From the NCBI RefSeq assembly GCF_902364365.1, contig NZ_CABJDN010000001.1:760936-824935 (forward strand): a stretch of DNA of 64,000 nucleotides, written 5' to 3'. Made by a program: the position numbers and the translations under genes. Of the stretch, positions 1-8,414 are shown piece after piece; the first letter of the stretch is position 1; each line of letters opens with the position of its first letter. The notes beneath the pieces are model-generated. The model saw nothing but the letters and a program-made list of their open reading frames with translations, did no database searches and was not told the origin of the DNA. This stretch comes from Bacteroides intestinalis. Lineage in GTDB: Bacteria; Bacteroidota; Bacteroidia; Bacteroidales; Bacteroidaceae.

Positions 1-2927
1 GAACTGTTATCGGACGCTTTTGTGAAGACACTTACGGGCATATTTGGATTGCTTCTGATGATGGTGGCTTGAGCCGCTTTTCACCTAAAGATAAACACTT
101 TACTCATTATCTGCCCGATGAGCACAGAAATAGTCTTTCTTATCATAACGTACATGCACTTTGTATGGATGGTGATGATTTATGGATTGGTACTTATACG
201 GGGGGAGTTAATGTGTTGAATACAAAGACAGGGGTATTCAGGGTTTATACTGCTAAAGCGGGAGATCCCACTACCCTTGATAGAAGCAGTTCTTATGCTA
301 TCTTTAAGGACCGTGAAGCACGTATTTGGGTAACTTCCATGTCGGGGGTAAACTTGTATAACAGGGAAGAGGATAACTTTACCCGAATAAGAGATCTTGG
401 TTCCTGGATCATGGACATAGATCAGGATGCCGATGGAAATATCTGGTTCTCTTCTCAGGGAAACGGGCTGTTCAAGTATGATCCGGATAAGCAGGAATGG
501 ACGAACTATGTACATAGCAGTGCTCCCGGTGCATTGATTAATGATCAGGTGAATTGTGTATTGATAGATGGTAATGGGGAAATGTGGATTGGAACGATGA
601 ACGGACTTTGCAAATACAATGCAAAGGAAGACCTGTTTGAATTAATTCCATTGGATATTCCCAGCAGTAATATTTGTGCTATTATTGAAGATCAGCGTGT
701 CTTATGGCTGACTACTACAAAAGGGCTGGTGCGATATGTTCCCGGAGAAAGTTGCCAGGTATTTACACGAAGTGACGGATTGCAAAGCGAGCAGTTTCTG
801 GTGAATGCTGCTTTGAAAGCTTCCGACGGGAAAATCTACATTGGTTCGGTAAATGGGTTTAATGCTTTCTATCCTTATCAGATTAAAATGAACAAGGTAC
901 TTCCTCCGGTAATTATTACGGGACTGGAAGTATTCAATAAAGAGATCCGGATAGGTGATAAGTTGTTGCCGAAGGCTCTGAACCATATGGAACAGCTGGA
1001 ATTATCTTATAAAGATCATGTCTTCAGCTTGCTTTATGCTTCATTGAGCTATTGTACGCCCGAAAAGAATCAGTATGCCTATAAATTGGAGGGTTTTGAT
1101 AAAGAATGGAATTATGTAGGTTCTCAAAATAAGGCTACTTACACCAATCTGCCTGCCGGAACCTATACTTTTAAGGTGAAAGCTACTAACAACGATGGTA
1201 TCTGGAGTGAGCAGGAAGCAAGCCTGAAAATAGTTATTCATCCGCCTTTCTATTGGAGTCTGCCGGCCAAATTGCTTTATTTCCTGTTGTTGTGTGTGGC
1301 ATTGACTTTCTTCATCCGCTTTCTGCTGAAAAGGAGTGAAAAGAAACATACGGCAGAGATTAAGCAACTGAATGTGAATAAAGAGAAAGAGGTGCATGAG
1401 GCTAAGATTAAGTTTTTCACAATGATAGCTCATGAAATCCGTACTCCGGTTTCGCTTATCATTGGTCCGTTGGAAAAGATTATGAGATCATCCACGCCTA
1501 TGCCGGCGATGCTGCGTGATGACCTTAATATTATAGACCGCAATAGTCAGAGATTATTGTTCCTGGTAAATCAGTTGTTGGATTTCCGCAAAGTGGAACA
1601 GGAGGGGATGACCATGAAATACACCTCACAGAATATTCGTCAATTGCTGGAGGCTGTTTGTGAACGGTTTAATCCTTTCATTACCCAACATGGTGCTCAT
1701 CTTACGGTGGAGTATCCCGATGCGAATTTTACGGCTATGGTGGATAGCGAGGCGGTTACAAAGCTTATCAGTAATTTGCTGACGAATGCAAGTAAGTATA
1801 CAAAAGATGAAGTTATCCTTTCGTGTGTGGTGCAACCGGAACAGCATACATTTGTAATCAGGGTAACGGATAATGGAATCGGTATAAGTAAGGAGGATCA
1901 GAAGAAGATTTTCAAACCTTTCTATCAGGCCATGGACAATAAACCCGGTACTGGTATTGGACTGAGTATTGTGAAAAGCATTGTGGAGTCTCATAATGGC
2001 TGCATAGAAGTGGAGTCTGAAGTCAATAAAGGATCGTCCTTTATAGTAACGTTGCCCATAGAACAAAGTCAGGAGGCAGTTCCGGAAGGGGAAGCGAATG
2101 GATTGAATCCGGCAATTCCCGAGGACATTTTATCGGAAAGCTTACCGGCAGCAGTCTCTAAGGATAAACCGGTCATGCTGATTGTGGATGATAACGAAGA
2201 AATGCTGAACTTCCTTTCCGGCAGTTTCTCTAATCAATACTCTATTCTTACGGCTGAAGATGGGATAGAGGCTTTGGAAAAGTTGAAAGAGAATGATGTG
2301 ACCCTGATTGTGAGTGACTGGATGATGCCGCGCATGGATGGGGTGGAACTTTGCAAGGCTTTGCGTGCTGATCAGGCCATCAGTCATATACCGTTTATTT
2401 TGCTGACTGCTAAAACGGATACGAATTCAAAGATAGAAGGTATGGATTGCGGGGCGGATGCTTATATTGAAAAGCCTTTCTCGGTACAGTATCTGGAAGC
2501 ATGTATCAAGAATCTGCTTGATCTGCGTAATTTGTTACGTCAGAAATTCTCTAAAATGCCACTGGTACCGTTGAACAGTATTGCCAATAACTCTATGGAT
2601 AATAAATTCCTTACCCGTATCAATGAGATTATAGAGCAAAACTTCTCAAATTCGGAACTGTCTGTTGACTTTCTGGCAGAAGAACTTTGTATCAGTCGTT
2701 CCGGATTATTTGCCAAGATAAAAACGCTGGCTAATGTTACTCCGAACGAACTGATTCAGATTGTGAGGTTAAAGAAAGCTGCTGCTTTGCTTTCAGAGAA
2801 TAAATACCGGATCAATGAGATTTGCTATATGGTAGGTTTTAATAATCCATCTTATTTTGCCAAATGTTTCCAAAAGCAATTCGGTATCAAACCCGGAGAA
2901 TTTGTTAATAATCAGAGCATCGGTTGA
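1..2927 (+). CDS. Hybrid two-component system sensor/regulator (HTCS), 5' end outside window
   Basis: This is a one-protein two-component system that senses a periplasmic ligand, usually a glycan fragment, and activates transcription. The frame is open from base 3, and the peptide before the first possible start (TTG at 69) already reads as a propeller repeat (HIWIASDDGG), so the true start lies upstream. Numbering from base 69, propeller repeats run to about residue 300, a Y_Y_Y domain spans about 325-391, and a membrane segment about 400-420. The kinase H-box has His455 (AHEIRTP), followed by an ATPase domain with DNGIGI and GTGIGLSI. A receiver domain has Asp750 (VSDWMMP), and an AraC-type HTH occupies about 846-952. 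All catalytic motifs are intact. Its target is probably outside the window; the locus at 8-27 kb has its own AraC regulator. Confidence 0.95.
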   Translation, partial: TVIGRFCEDTYGHIWIASDDGGLSRFSPKDKHFTHYLPDEHRNSLSYHNVHALCMDGDDLWIGTYTGGVNVLNTKTGVFRVYTAKAGDPTTLDRSSSYAIFKDREARIWVTSMSGVNLYNREEDNFTRIRDLGSWIMDIDQDADGNIWFSSQGNGLFKYDPDKQEWTNYVHSSAPGALINDQVNCVLIDGNGEMWIGTMNGLCKYNAKEDLFELIPLDIPSSNICAIIEDQRVLWLTTTKGLVRYVPGESCQVFTRSDGLQSEQFLVNAALKASDGKIYIGSVNGFNAFYPYQIKMNKVLPPVIITGLEVFNKEIRIGDKLLPKALNHMEQLELSYKDHVFSLLYASLSYCTPEKNQYAYKLEGFDKEWNYVGSQNKATYTNLPAGTYTFKVKATNNDGIWSEQEASLKIVIHPPFYWSLPAKLLYFLLLCVALTFFIRFLLKRSEKKHTAEIKQLNVNKEKEVHEAKIKFFTMIAHEIRTPVSLIIGPLEKIMRSSTPMPAMLRDDLNIIDRNSQRLLFLVNQLLDFRKVEQEGMTMKYTSQNIRQLLEAVCERFNPFITQHGAHLTVEYPDANFTAMVDSEAVTKLISNLLTNASKYTKDEVILSCVVQPEQHTFVIRVTDNGIGISKEDQKKIFKPFYQAMDNKPGTGIGLSIVKSIVESHNGCIEVESEVNKGSSFIVTLPIEQSQEAVPEGEANGLNPAIPEDILSESLPAAVSKDKPVMLIVDDNEEMLNFLSGSFSNQYSILTAEDGIEALEKLKENDVTLIVSDWMMPRMDGVELCKALRADQAISHIPFILLTAKTDTNSKIEGMDCGADAYIEKPFSVQYLEACIKNLLDLRNLLRQKFSKMPLVPLNSIANNSMDNKFLTRINEIIEQNFSNSELSVDFLAEELCISRSGLFAKIKTLANVTPNELIQIVRLKKAAALLSENKYRINEICYMVGFNNPSYFAKCFQKQFGIKPGEFVNNQSIG

Positions 2928-3036
2928 GTTGTACTTAAAGTGGCGAAGACTTTCTTTCGGAGTTTTTATTGAATGAAAGTTGGCAGGATTGATCTTTTTT
3001 TGTATGTTTTTCGTGTAATTATTCTTTTTCTTTTCA

Positions 3037-3044
3037 TACTTTTG
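3037..3044 (+). promoter_or_regulatory. Promoter -7 box (TACTTTTG)
   Basis: Exact match to the Bacteroides -7 consensus TAnnTTTG, 23 nt before the ATG of the tricorn-like protease. No good -33 TTTG is visible at the expected distance. Confidence 0.6.
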
Positions 3045-3067
3045 TAAGTCAACTAATTTTTAAGAGT

Positions 3068-6000
3068 ATGAATAATAAATTACTTTTATCCCTATTTGCC
3101 CTTGTAGGTGTATCTGTCTGTCTTTCGGCAGCAGATGAAGCGCGTTTATTGCGCTTTCCGGCAACGAACGGGAACGAGATTGTTTTCTCGTATGCAGGCG
3201 ATTTGTATAGAGTGCCTGTCACTGGAGGAGAGGCGCAGCGCCTGACTTCGCATGTGGGTTACGAAATGTTCCCTCGTTTTTCACCCGATGGCAAAACGAT
3301 TGCTTTTACCGGTCAATATGATGGAAATACGGAAGTATATACCATCCCGGCAGCCGGTGGAGAACCACAACGCCTGACGTATACTGCGACGAATTCCCGT
3401 GATGACCTGGGCGATCGTATGGGACCTAACAATATCGTGATGACCTGGACACCGGATGGTAAACAGATCATTTATCGTAACCGTATCAGTGACGGTTTTT
3501 CCGGTAAGCTTTATTCTGTCAATCAAGAGGGTGGTATGCCCGAAATTATCCCTTTGCCCGAGGGGGGATTCTGTAGTTATTCTCCCGACGGCAAGCGACT
3601 GGCTTACAACCGTACCATGCGTGAATTCCGTACCTGGAAGTATTATAAAGGTGGTATGGCGGATGATGTCTGGATATACGATCCGGCAAAGAAATCAGTG
3701 GAGAATATAACGAATAATGTTGCTCAGGATATCTTCCCCATGTGGATCGGCGATGATATATTTTTCCTTTCCGACCGTGACCGCACCATGAATATCTTTG
3801 TTTATAATACGAAGACAAAACAGACGTCGAAGGTTACTAACTTTACCGAATATGATGTGAAGTTCCCGAGTGCTTCCGGCAATACCATTGTGTTTGAGAA
3901 TGGCGGATATATCTATAAGATGGATGCTGCCACCCGTCAGCCCGAGAAAGTAAATATCAGTCTTGCTTCGGATAATATCTATGCCCGCAGCGCCATAAAG
4001 AATGGAGCTAAGTATCTGACAGCCGCCAGTGCATCTCCCGATGGAGAACGGGTAGTGGTGACTGCACGTGGAGAGGTCTTTAATCTGCCCTCGACCAAGG
4101 GTGTGACGAAAAATATAACCCGTACTCCGGGTGCCCACGAACGTGATGCACAATGGTCTCCTGATGGAAAATACATTGCTTATATCTCGGATGCTACCGG
4201 AGAGACTGAACTTTATCTTCAGGATGCAGTAGAAGGTAATCCGGTGCAGCTGACCAAGAATAATGATACGTATATCCGCTCTTTCGAATGGGGTCCGGAC
4301 AGTAAGAAGATTGTTTATACCGACCGTCAGAATCGTATCAATCTGCTGGATGTAGCTTCACGACAGGTGACTATGCTATTGCAGGACCCGATGGGGGAAC
4401 CGCAGGATGTGACTTTCTCGCCGGATAGCAAATGGCTGACTTATACCCGTGATGCAGACAATGAAATAACTGTTGTATATGTTTATGATATTGCCGGAAA
4501 GAAGGAATATCCGGTGACGGACAAGTGGTATAATTCTTCTTCACCGGTATTCAGTACGGATGGTAAGTATCTGATTTTCTCATCTGCCCGCGATTTCAAC
4601 CCTACATACGGCTGGTTAGAATGGAACCACGTCTATAATAATATGCATGGAGTTTATCTTGCTTTGCTCTCGAAAGATACCCCGTCCCCTTTCATACAGA
4701 AAGATGCCGGAGTGAAGAACGACACTGAGAGTGAGGCGCCGAAGGCTGCTGAAAAGACTGCCGGAAAGAAAGACGCGAAACAGGAAACTGCCTCTGCGTC
4801 ACTCGTCAAGTTTGATCCGGAAGGTATTACCGACCGTATCATCAAGCTTCCATTGTCGGCTTCTTATTATGCTAATTTCTATTCAAACGGAAAGAAAGTA
4901 TATTACTGGGGCAATGGCGGAACGAAGTTTTTCGATCTTGAAGGTCAGAAAGAAGAAACGGTTGCAGATGGTGCTATGATGACGGTTACTCCGGGCAGTC
5001 AAAAGGCTTTGTTCTACAAGGACAGCAAGCTTTATGTAACCGCTATGCCGGAAGGGGCGGCTAATCTGAGTACGCCTGTCAATATGGATAATATGTCCAT
5101 TACGATAGATTATCCCAAGGAATGGGCACAAATCTTCGATGAGGCCTGGCGTGCTTATCGTGATGGTTTTTATCTGGAGAATATGCATGGTGTGGATTGG
5201 AAAGCAATCAAACAGAAATATTCTGTCCTGTTGCCTTATGCAAAGACACGCCTTGATCTGAATTATATCATCGGAGAAATGATTGGTGAACTTAACTGCG
5301 GACACGCATACGTCAATCCGGGTGAAACGGATAAACCGGCACGTATCAAGACAGGTTTGCTGGGTGCTGAAGTATCGGCTGATAAGAGTGGTTTCTTCCG
5401 TTTGGATAAGATACTTCCCGGTGCTTCCTGGAGTAAGGAACTGCGCTCTCCGCTTACTGAACCGGGTATTGAGGCTAAGGCCGGGGAATACATTGTCGCC
5501 ATTGACGGCATACCGACGAATACGGTGAAGAATATCTATGCTTTACTGGTAGGAAAGGCTGATGTGCCGACAGAAATCTCGCTGAATAGCAAACCGCAAT
5601 TGGCAGGTGCAAGAAAGATTGTCATCAGTCCGCTGGAAAATGAATATCCTCTTTATCATTATAATTGGGTACAGGATAATCTGAAGAAGGTGGACAGAGC
5701 ATCCAATGGACGTATTGGTTATATCTATATTCCTGATATGGGTCCGGAAGGTCTGAACGAGTTCTCCCGTTATTTCTATCCGCAGCTCGACAAGGAAGGT
5801 CTGATTATAGACGACCGTGCTAATGGTGGCGGTAATGTATCTCCTATGATTCTGGAACGCTTGTCTCGCGAACCTTACCGCTTGACGATGGGGCGTGGTA
5901 CGAAGCGTGTCGGTACTATACCCGATGCCGTGCAAGTAGGGCCGAAGGTTTGTCTGATTAATAAATATTCTGCTTCCGACGGTGATCTATTCCCATGGGG

Positions 6001-6316
6001 CTTCCGTGCATTGGGGCTTGGTAAACTAATCGGTACCCGCACCTGGGGTGGTATTGTAGGTATCAGCGGACCATTGCCTTATATGGACGGTACGGATATC
6101 CGTGTTCCTTTCTTCACCAGTTATGATGCGAAAACAGGCCAGTGGATTATTGAAAATCATGGCGTCGATCCGGATATCTTGATTGATAACGATCCGGTGA
6201 AGGAATGGAATGGTGAAGATGAACAGCTCAATAAGGCTATCGAAGAAGTGATGAAGGAATTACAGGATCGTAAGCCATTGCCGCCTGTTCCGGCTCCAAG
6301 AGATTTCAGTAAGTAA
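3068..6316 (+). CDS. Tricorn-like S41 family protease
   Basis: A large peptidase related to archaeal tricorn, which trims oligopeptides. The protein has 1082 aa and begins with a signal peptide (LFALVGVSVCLSAA), so it acts in the periplasm rather than the cytoplasm. Residues about 30-540 hold PD40/WD40-like propeller repeats (SPDGK, SPDSK). A Lys/Ala/Glu-rich linker follows near 550-575. The C-terminal third has a PDZ-like region (about 790-860) and an S41 core. The catalytic His is His746 (NCGHAY) and the nucleophile is Ser970, followed by Asp971 (SASDGD); both contexts match tricorn. Length agrees with family members. It is transcribed alone, with its own -7 box and a strong hairpin terminator. 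Function is assigned by homology; the substrate is unknown. Confidence 0.93.
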   Translation: MNNKLLLSLFALVGVSVCLSAADEARLLRFPATNGNEIVFSYAGDLYRVPVTGGEAQRLTSHVGYEMFPRFSPDGKTIAFTGQYDGNTEVYTIPAAGGEPQRLTYTATNSRDDLGDRMGPNNIVMTWTPDGKQIIYRNRISDGFSGKLYSVNQEGGMPEIIPLPEGGFCSYSPDGKRLAYNRTMREFRTWKYYKGGMADDVWIYDPAKKSVENITNNVAQDIFPMWIGDDIFFLSDRDRTMNIFVYNTKTKQTSKVTNFTEYDVKFPSASGNTIVFENGGYIYKMDAATRQPEKVNISLASDNIYARSAIKNGAKYLTAASASPDGERVVVTARGEVFNLPSTKGVTKNITRTPGAHERDAQWSPDGKYIAYISDATGETELYLQDAVEGNPVQLTKNNDTYIRSFEWGPDSKKIVYTDRQNRINLLDVASRQVTMLLQDPMGEPQDVTFSPDSKWLTYTRDADNEITVVYVYDIAGKKEYPVTDKWYNSSSPVFSTDGKYLIFSSARDFNPTYGWLEWNHVYNNMHGVYLALLSKDTPSPFIQKDAGVKNDTESEAPKAAEKTAGKKDAKQETASASLVKFDPEGITDRIIKLPLSASYYANFYSNGKKVYYWGNGGTKFFDLEGQKEETVADGAMMTVTPGSQKALFYKDSKLYVTAMPEGAANLSTPVNMDNMSITIDYPKEWAQIFDEAWRAYRDGFYLENMHGVDWKAIKQKYSVLLPYAKTRLDLNYIIGEMIGELNCGHAYVNPGETDKPARIKTGLLGAEVSADKSGFFRLDKILPGASWSKELRSPLTEPGIEAKAGEYIVAIDGIPTNTVKNIYALLVGKADVPTEISLNSKPQLAGARKIVISPLENEYPLYHYNWVQDNLKKVDRASNGRIGYIYIPDMGPEGLNEFSRYFYPQLDKEGLIIDDRANGGGNVSPMILERLSREPYRLTMGRGTKRVGTIPDAVQVGPKVCLINKYSASDGDLFPWGFRALGLGKLIGTRTWGGIVGISGPLPYMDGTDIRVPFFTSYDAKTGQWIIENHGVDPDILIDNDPVKEWNGEDEQLNKAIEEVMKELQDRKPLPPVPAPRDFSK

Positions 6317-6341
6317 TCACATACTTTACTATACTGTTATA

Positions 6342-6394
6342 AATATGCCATTTTATGAGGAGAGCTTTGCTCTCTCCTTATAGAATGGCATATT
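6342..6394 (+). terminator. Rho-independent terminator hairpin
   Basis: A stem of about 23 bp, nearly perfect, is formed by arms around AATATGCCATT and its complement with a short CTTTG loop. It sits just after the tricorn-like gene and is followed by a T-rich stretch. It could act in both directions. Confidence 0.8.
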
Positions 6395-6399
6395 CTGTT

Positions 6400-6407
6400 T
6401 ATCTTTG
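6400..6407 (+). promoter_or_regulatory. Promoter -7 box (TATCTTTG) for the MBL hydrolase
   Basis: TAnnTTTG match directly after the terminator. It predicts a transcript start near 6414, which rules out the in-frame TTG at 6405 and supports ATG 6441. Confidence 0.65.
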
Positions 6408-6440
6408 TGGCTCAGATTTCGTAATTATAGAATTAAGAAG

Positions 6441-7256
6441 ATGAAGGATACTCAGATTATTATGTTAGGTACAGGTAATGCAGTCGTTACCCGGTGCTAT
6501 AATACTTGTTTCGCAATCCAGACAACTGAAAATGTGCTGCTCGTGGATGCCGGTGGAGGGAATGGAATATTGGTTCAGTTAGAGAAAGCCGGTATCGCCA
6601 TTGAACGTATTCACGATATGTTTGTGACTCATGCTCATACGGATCATATATTAGGTGCAGTATGGGTAATTCGGATGGTGGCACAACGGATGCAAAGTGG
6701 GAAATATACAGGAGTCTTCCGAGTGTATGGGCATGATAAAGTGCTACAGGTTCTGGATTGGATCTGCCGGATGACGTTGCCTAAGAAAATAGTACAGTAT
6801 TTAGGGAATGGCATTGAACTTTGTGAGGTTAAGGACGGAGAGATATTTAAAGCAGGGGAGTTAAAACTACAATCTTTTGATATAGGATCGACTAAAGAGA
6901 AACAATATGGTTTTCGTACCACATTGCCGAATGGTCAATCGCTGGTTTGTCTTGGAGATGAACCTTATAATGAGAAAAATCGTCCTTATGTAATAGGGGT
7001 TGATTGGTTGTTATGCGAAGCTTTCTGTTTGTATAAAGACCGTGATATATTCAAGCCTTATGAGAAGCACCATAGTACAGCACTAGATGCCGGAAAGCTA
7101 GCTGAAGAACTGAAAGTGAAGAATTTATTGTTATATCACACAGAAGATAAAACGTTGGATACCCGTAAGGTGTGTTACACTGAAGAAGCGGCTCAGGGAT
7201 TCTCTGGTGTGGTATACGTACCGGATGATCTGGAAATAATCGACTTCTCAGAGTAG
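6441..7256 (+). CDS. MBL-fold metallo-hydrolase (RNase Z-like)
   Basis: A metallo-beta-lactamase-fold hydrolase of 271 aa. The metal-binding signature THAHTDH is present near residue 65, and a second His-containing stretch (EKHHST) and LLYHTED lie near the C-terminus, as expected for a dinuclear zinc site. There is no signal peptide, so it is cytoplasmic. The overall arrangement resembles the RNase Z/arylsulfatase-like branch, but I cannot tell whether the substrate is tRNA precursor, a phosphodiester or something else. ATG 6441 is preferred over the longer TTG start because the -7 box overlaps that TTG. Single-gene transcription unit. Confidence 0.88.
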   Translation: MKDTQIIMLGTGNAVVTRCYNTCFAIQTTENVLLVDAGGGNGILVQLEKAGIAIERIHDMFVTHAHTDHILGAVWVIRMVAQRMQSGKYTGVFRVYGHDKVLQVLDWICRMTLPKKIVQYLGNGIELCEVKDGEIFKAGELKLQSFDIGSTKEKQYGFRTTLPNGQSLVCLGDEPYNEKNRPYVIGVDWLLCEAFCLYKDRDIFKPYEKHHSTALDAGKLAEELKVKNLLLYHTEDKTLDTRKVCYTEEAAQGFSGVVYVPDDLEIIDFSE

Positions 7257-7308
7257 AAACAAACCTTATTAAAGCGTTATTGATTAACAACCTTTGTTCA
7301 CTCCACAC

Positions 7309-7440
7309 GGTAACTCCATTTACACGCTGCGGTAAAGGTCGTTACATATCGCGGTAAAGAGCGTTACAATAAGGGGTAAAGGACGTTACATCCTGGGGTA
7401 AATGCTTTTACATTATTGGGTAAATGAGATGTAAATGCTA
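7309..7440 (+). repeat. Six tandem 22-bp palindromic repeats
   Basis: Six units start exactly every 22 bp (GGTAA at 7309, 7331, 7353, 7375, 7397 and 7419). Units 1-5 carry TTAC ten bases after the GTAA, so each is a GTAA-N6-TTAC palindrome (for example GGTAAAGGTCGTTACA); unit 6 is decayed. The spacer bases differ between units while the palindromic bases stay fixed. The array occupies most of the 336-bp gap between the MBL gene and the NigD-like gene. The rest of the gap shows no gene. Confidence 0.85.
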
Positions 7441-7592
7441 TCTGTTGATAATCAGCGATATATACTATTCTAAGTAACTTGGCTGATTTTATTTGAGCAT
7501 AATTAACAAAATGCTATGCAGTCTTTTCCTCAATATCTCATTTCTATAACGTAGAAAAGTTATTTTAAATGTTTAATAGGAGGAACCACACT

Positions 7593-8345
7593 ATGAAAAT
7601 TTATTCTGTATTTAATAAAACACTTTTATTTGTTGGGGCCATAGTTTGTACTATAGGTTTGCAGTCTTGTTTGGATGATGATGATAACAATACCTATTAT
7701 TTGAGGTATCCTAATGCTCTTGTAACAGTGAAGGGCGCTGCCGACGATGCATTCTTCTTGCAGTTGGATGATAAGACGACCTTATTGCCAACCAATGTAA
7801 AAGCTTCTCCTTTCGGCGACAAAGAGGTCAGAGCTTTGGTGAATTACAGTGAAGTGAATGAACCCAGTGGCGACTATACGAAAGCCGTGCATATAAACTG
7901 GATAGACAGTATCCTGACCAAGCCTATCGCACCGGATTTAGGGGAAGAAAATGATGAGGTATATGGCACAGACCCTGTAGAGATTGTGAATGATTGGGTA
8001 ACTATCGCTGAAGATGGATATCTGACACTTCGCTTCAGGACTATATGGGGCGGTAGTAAAAAGCATTTCGTAAACTTGTTGTTGGGACAGAATCCGGAGA
8101 ATCCTTATGAAGTAGAGTTCCGCCACAATGCGTATGGCGATACCTACGGAAGTGAAGGTGACGGCTTAGCAGCTTTTAAGTTGGACGAACTGCCTGATAC
8201 GGAAGGTAAAACAGTTAAACTGAAATTGAAATGGAAGTCATTTAGTGGTGAAAAATCAGCTGAATTTGATTATTGTACACGGAAGTCCGTTACACCGAGT
8301 GAAGCGGCTATTACAGCAGTAAGAAGCACTTTAGATTTGAAATAG
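7593..8345 (+). CDS. NigD-like surface lipoprotein
   Basis: A 250-aa lipoprotein of the NigD-like family, found in Bacteroidales envelopes and without a known biochemical activity. The signal peptide ends in a lipobox (LQSC, Cys26). The Cys is followed by LDDDD, which resembles the acidic lipoprotein export signal of Bacteroides, so surface exposure is likely (inference). ATG 7593 is chosen over the in-frame ATG at 7569 because a clear AGGAGG lies at 7578-7583, nine bases upstream; such a strong ribosome binding site is unusual here. The gene follows the 22-bp repeat array, which may be its control region, and ends in a terminator. Transcribed alone. Confidence 0.88.
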   Translation: MKIYSVFNKTLLFVGAIVCTIGLQSCLDDDDNNTYYLRYPNALVTVKGAADDAFFLQLDDKTTLLPTNVKASPFGDKEVRALVNYSEVNEPSGDYTKAVHINWIDSILTKPIAPDLGEENDEVYGTDPVEIVNDWVTIAEDGYLTLRFRTIWGGSKKHFVNLLLGQNPENPYEVEFRHNAYGDTYGSEGDGLAAFKLDELPDTEGKTVKLKLKWKSFSGEKSAEFDYCTRKSVTPSEAAITAVRSTLDLK

Positions 8346-8373
8346 TTTTCATAAGACTGTGATTGATAGAAGG

Positions 8374-8407
8374 AAGGACGCCATGAGCTTTGGCGTCCTT
8401 CTTTTTT
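8374..8407 (+). terminator. Rho-independent terminator
   Basis: A perfect 10-bp stem (AAGGACGCCA with its complement), a 7-nt loop and a T6 run. It ends the NigD-like gene and lies directly against the 3' end of the convergent FAD oxidoreductase gene. Confidence 0.88.
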
Positions 8408-8414
8408 GGTAGTA

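Noticed and set aside
1..2927. The HTCS as regulator of the 8-27 kb glycan locus
   Set aside because: It is separated by three unrelated single-gene units, and the locus contains its own AraC regulator; a target upstream of the window is more likely.
7309..7440. CRISPR-like repeat array
   Set aside because: The units are contiguous 22-bp tandem repeats with palindromes, without unique spacers of constant length and without cas genes nearby.
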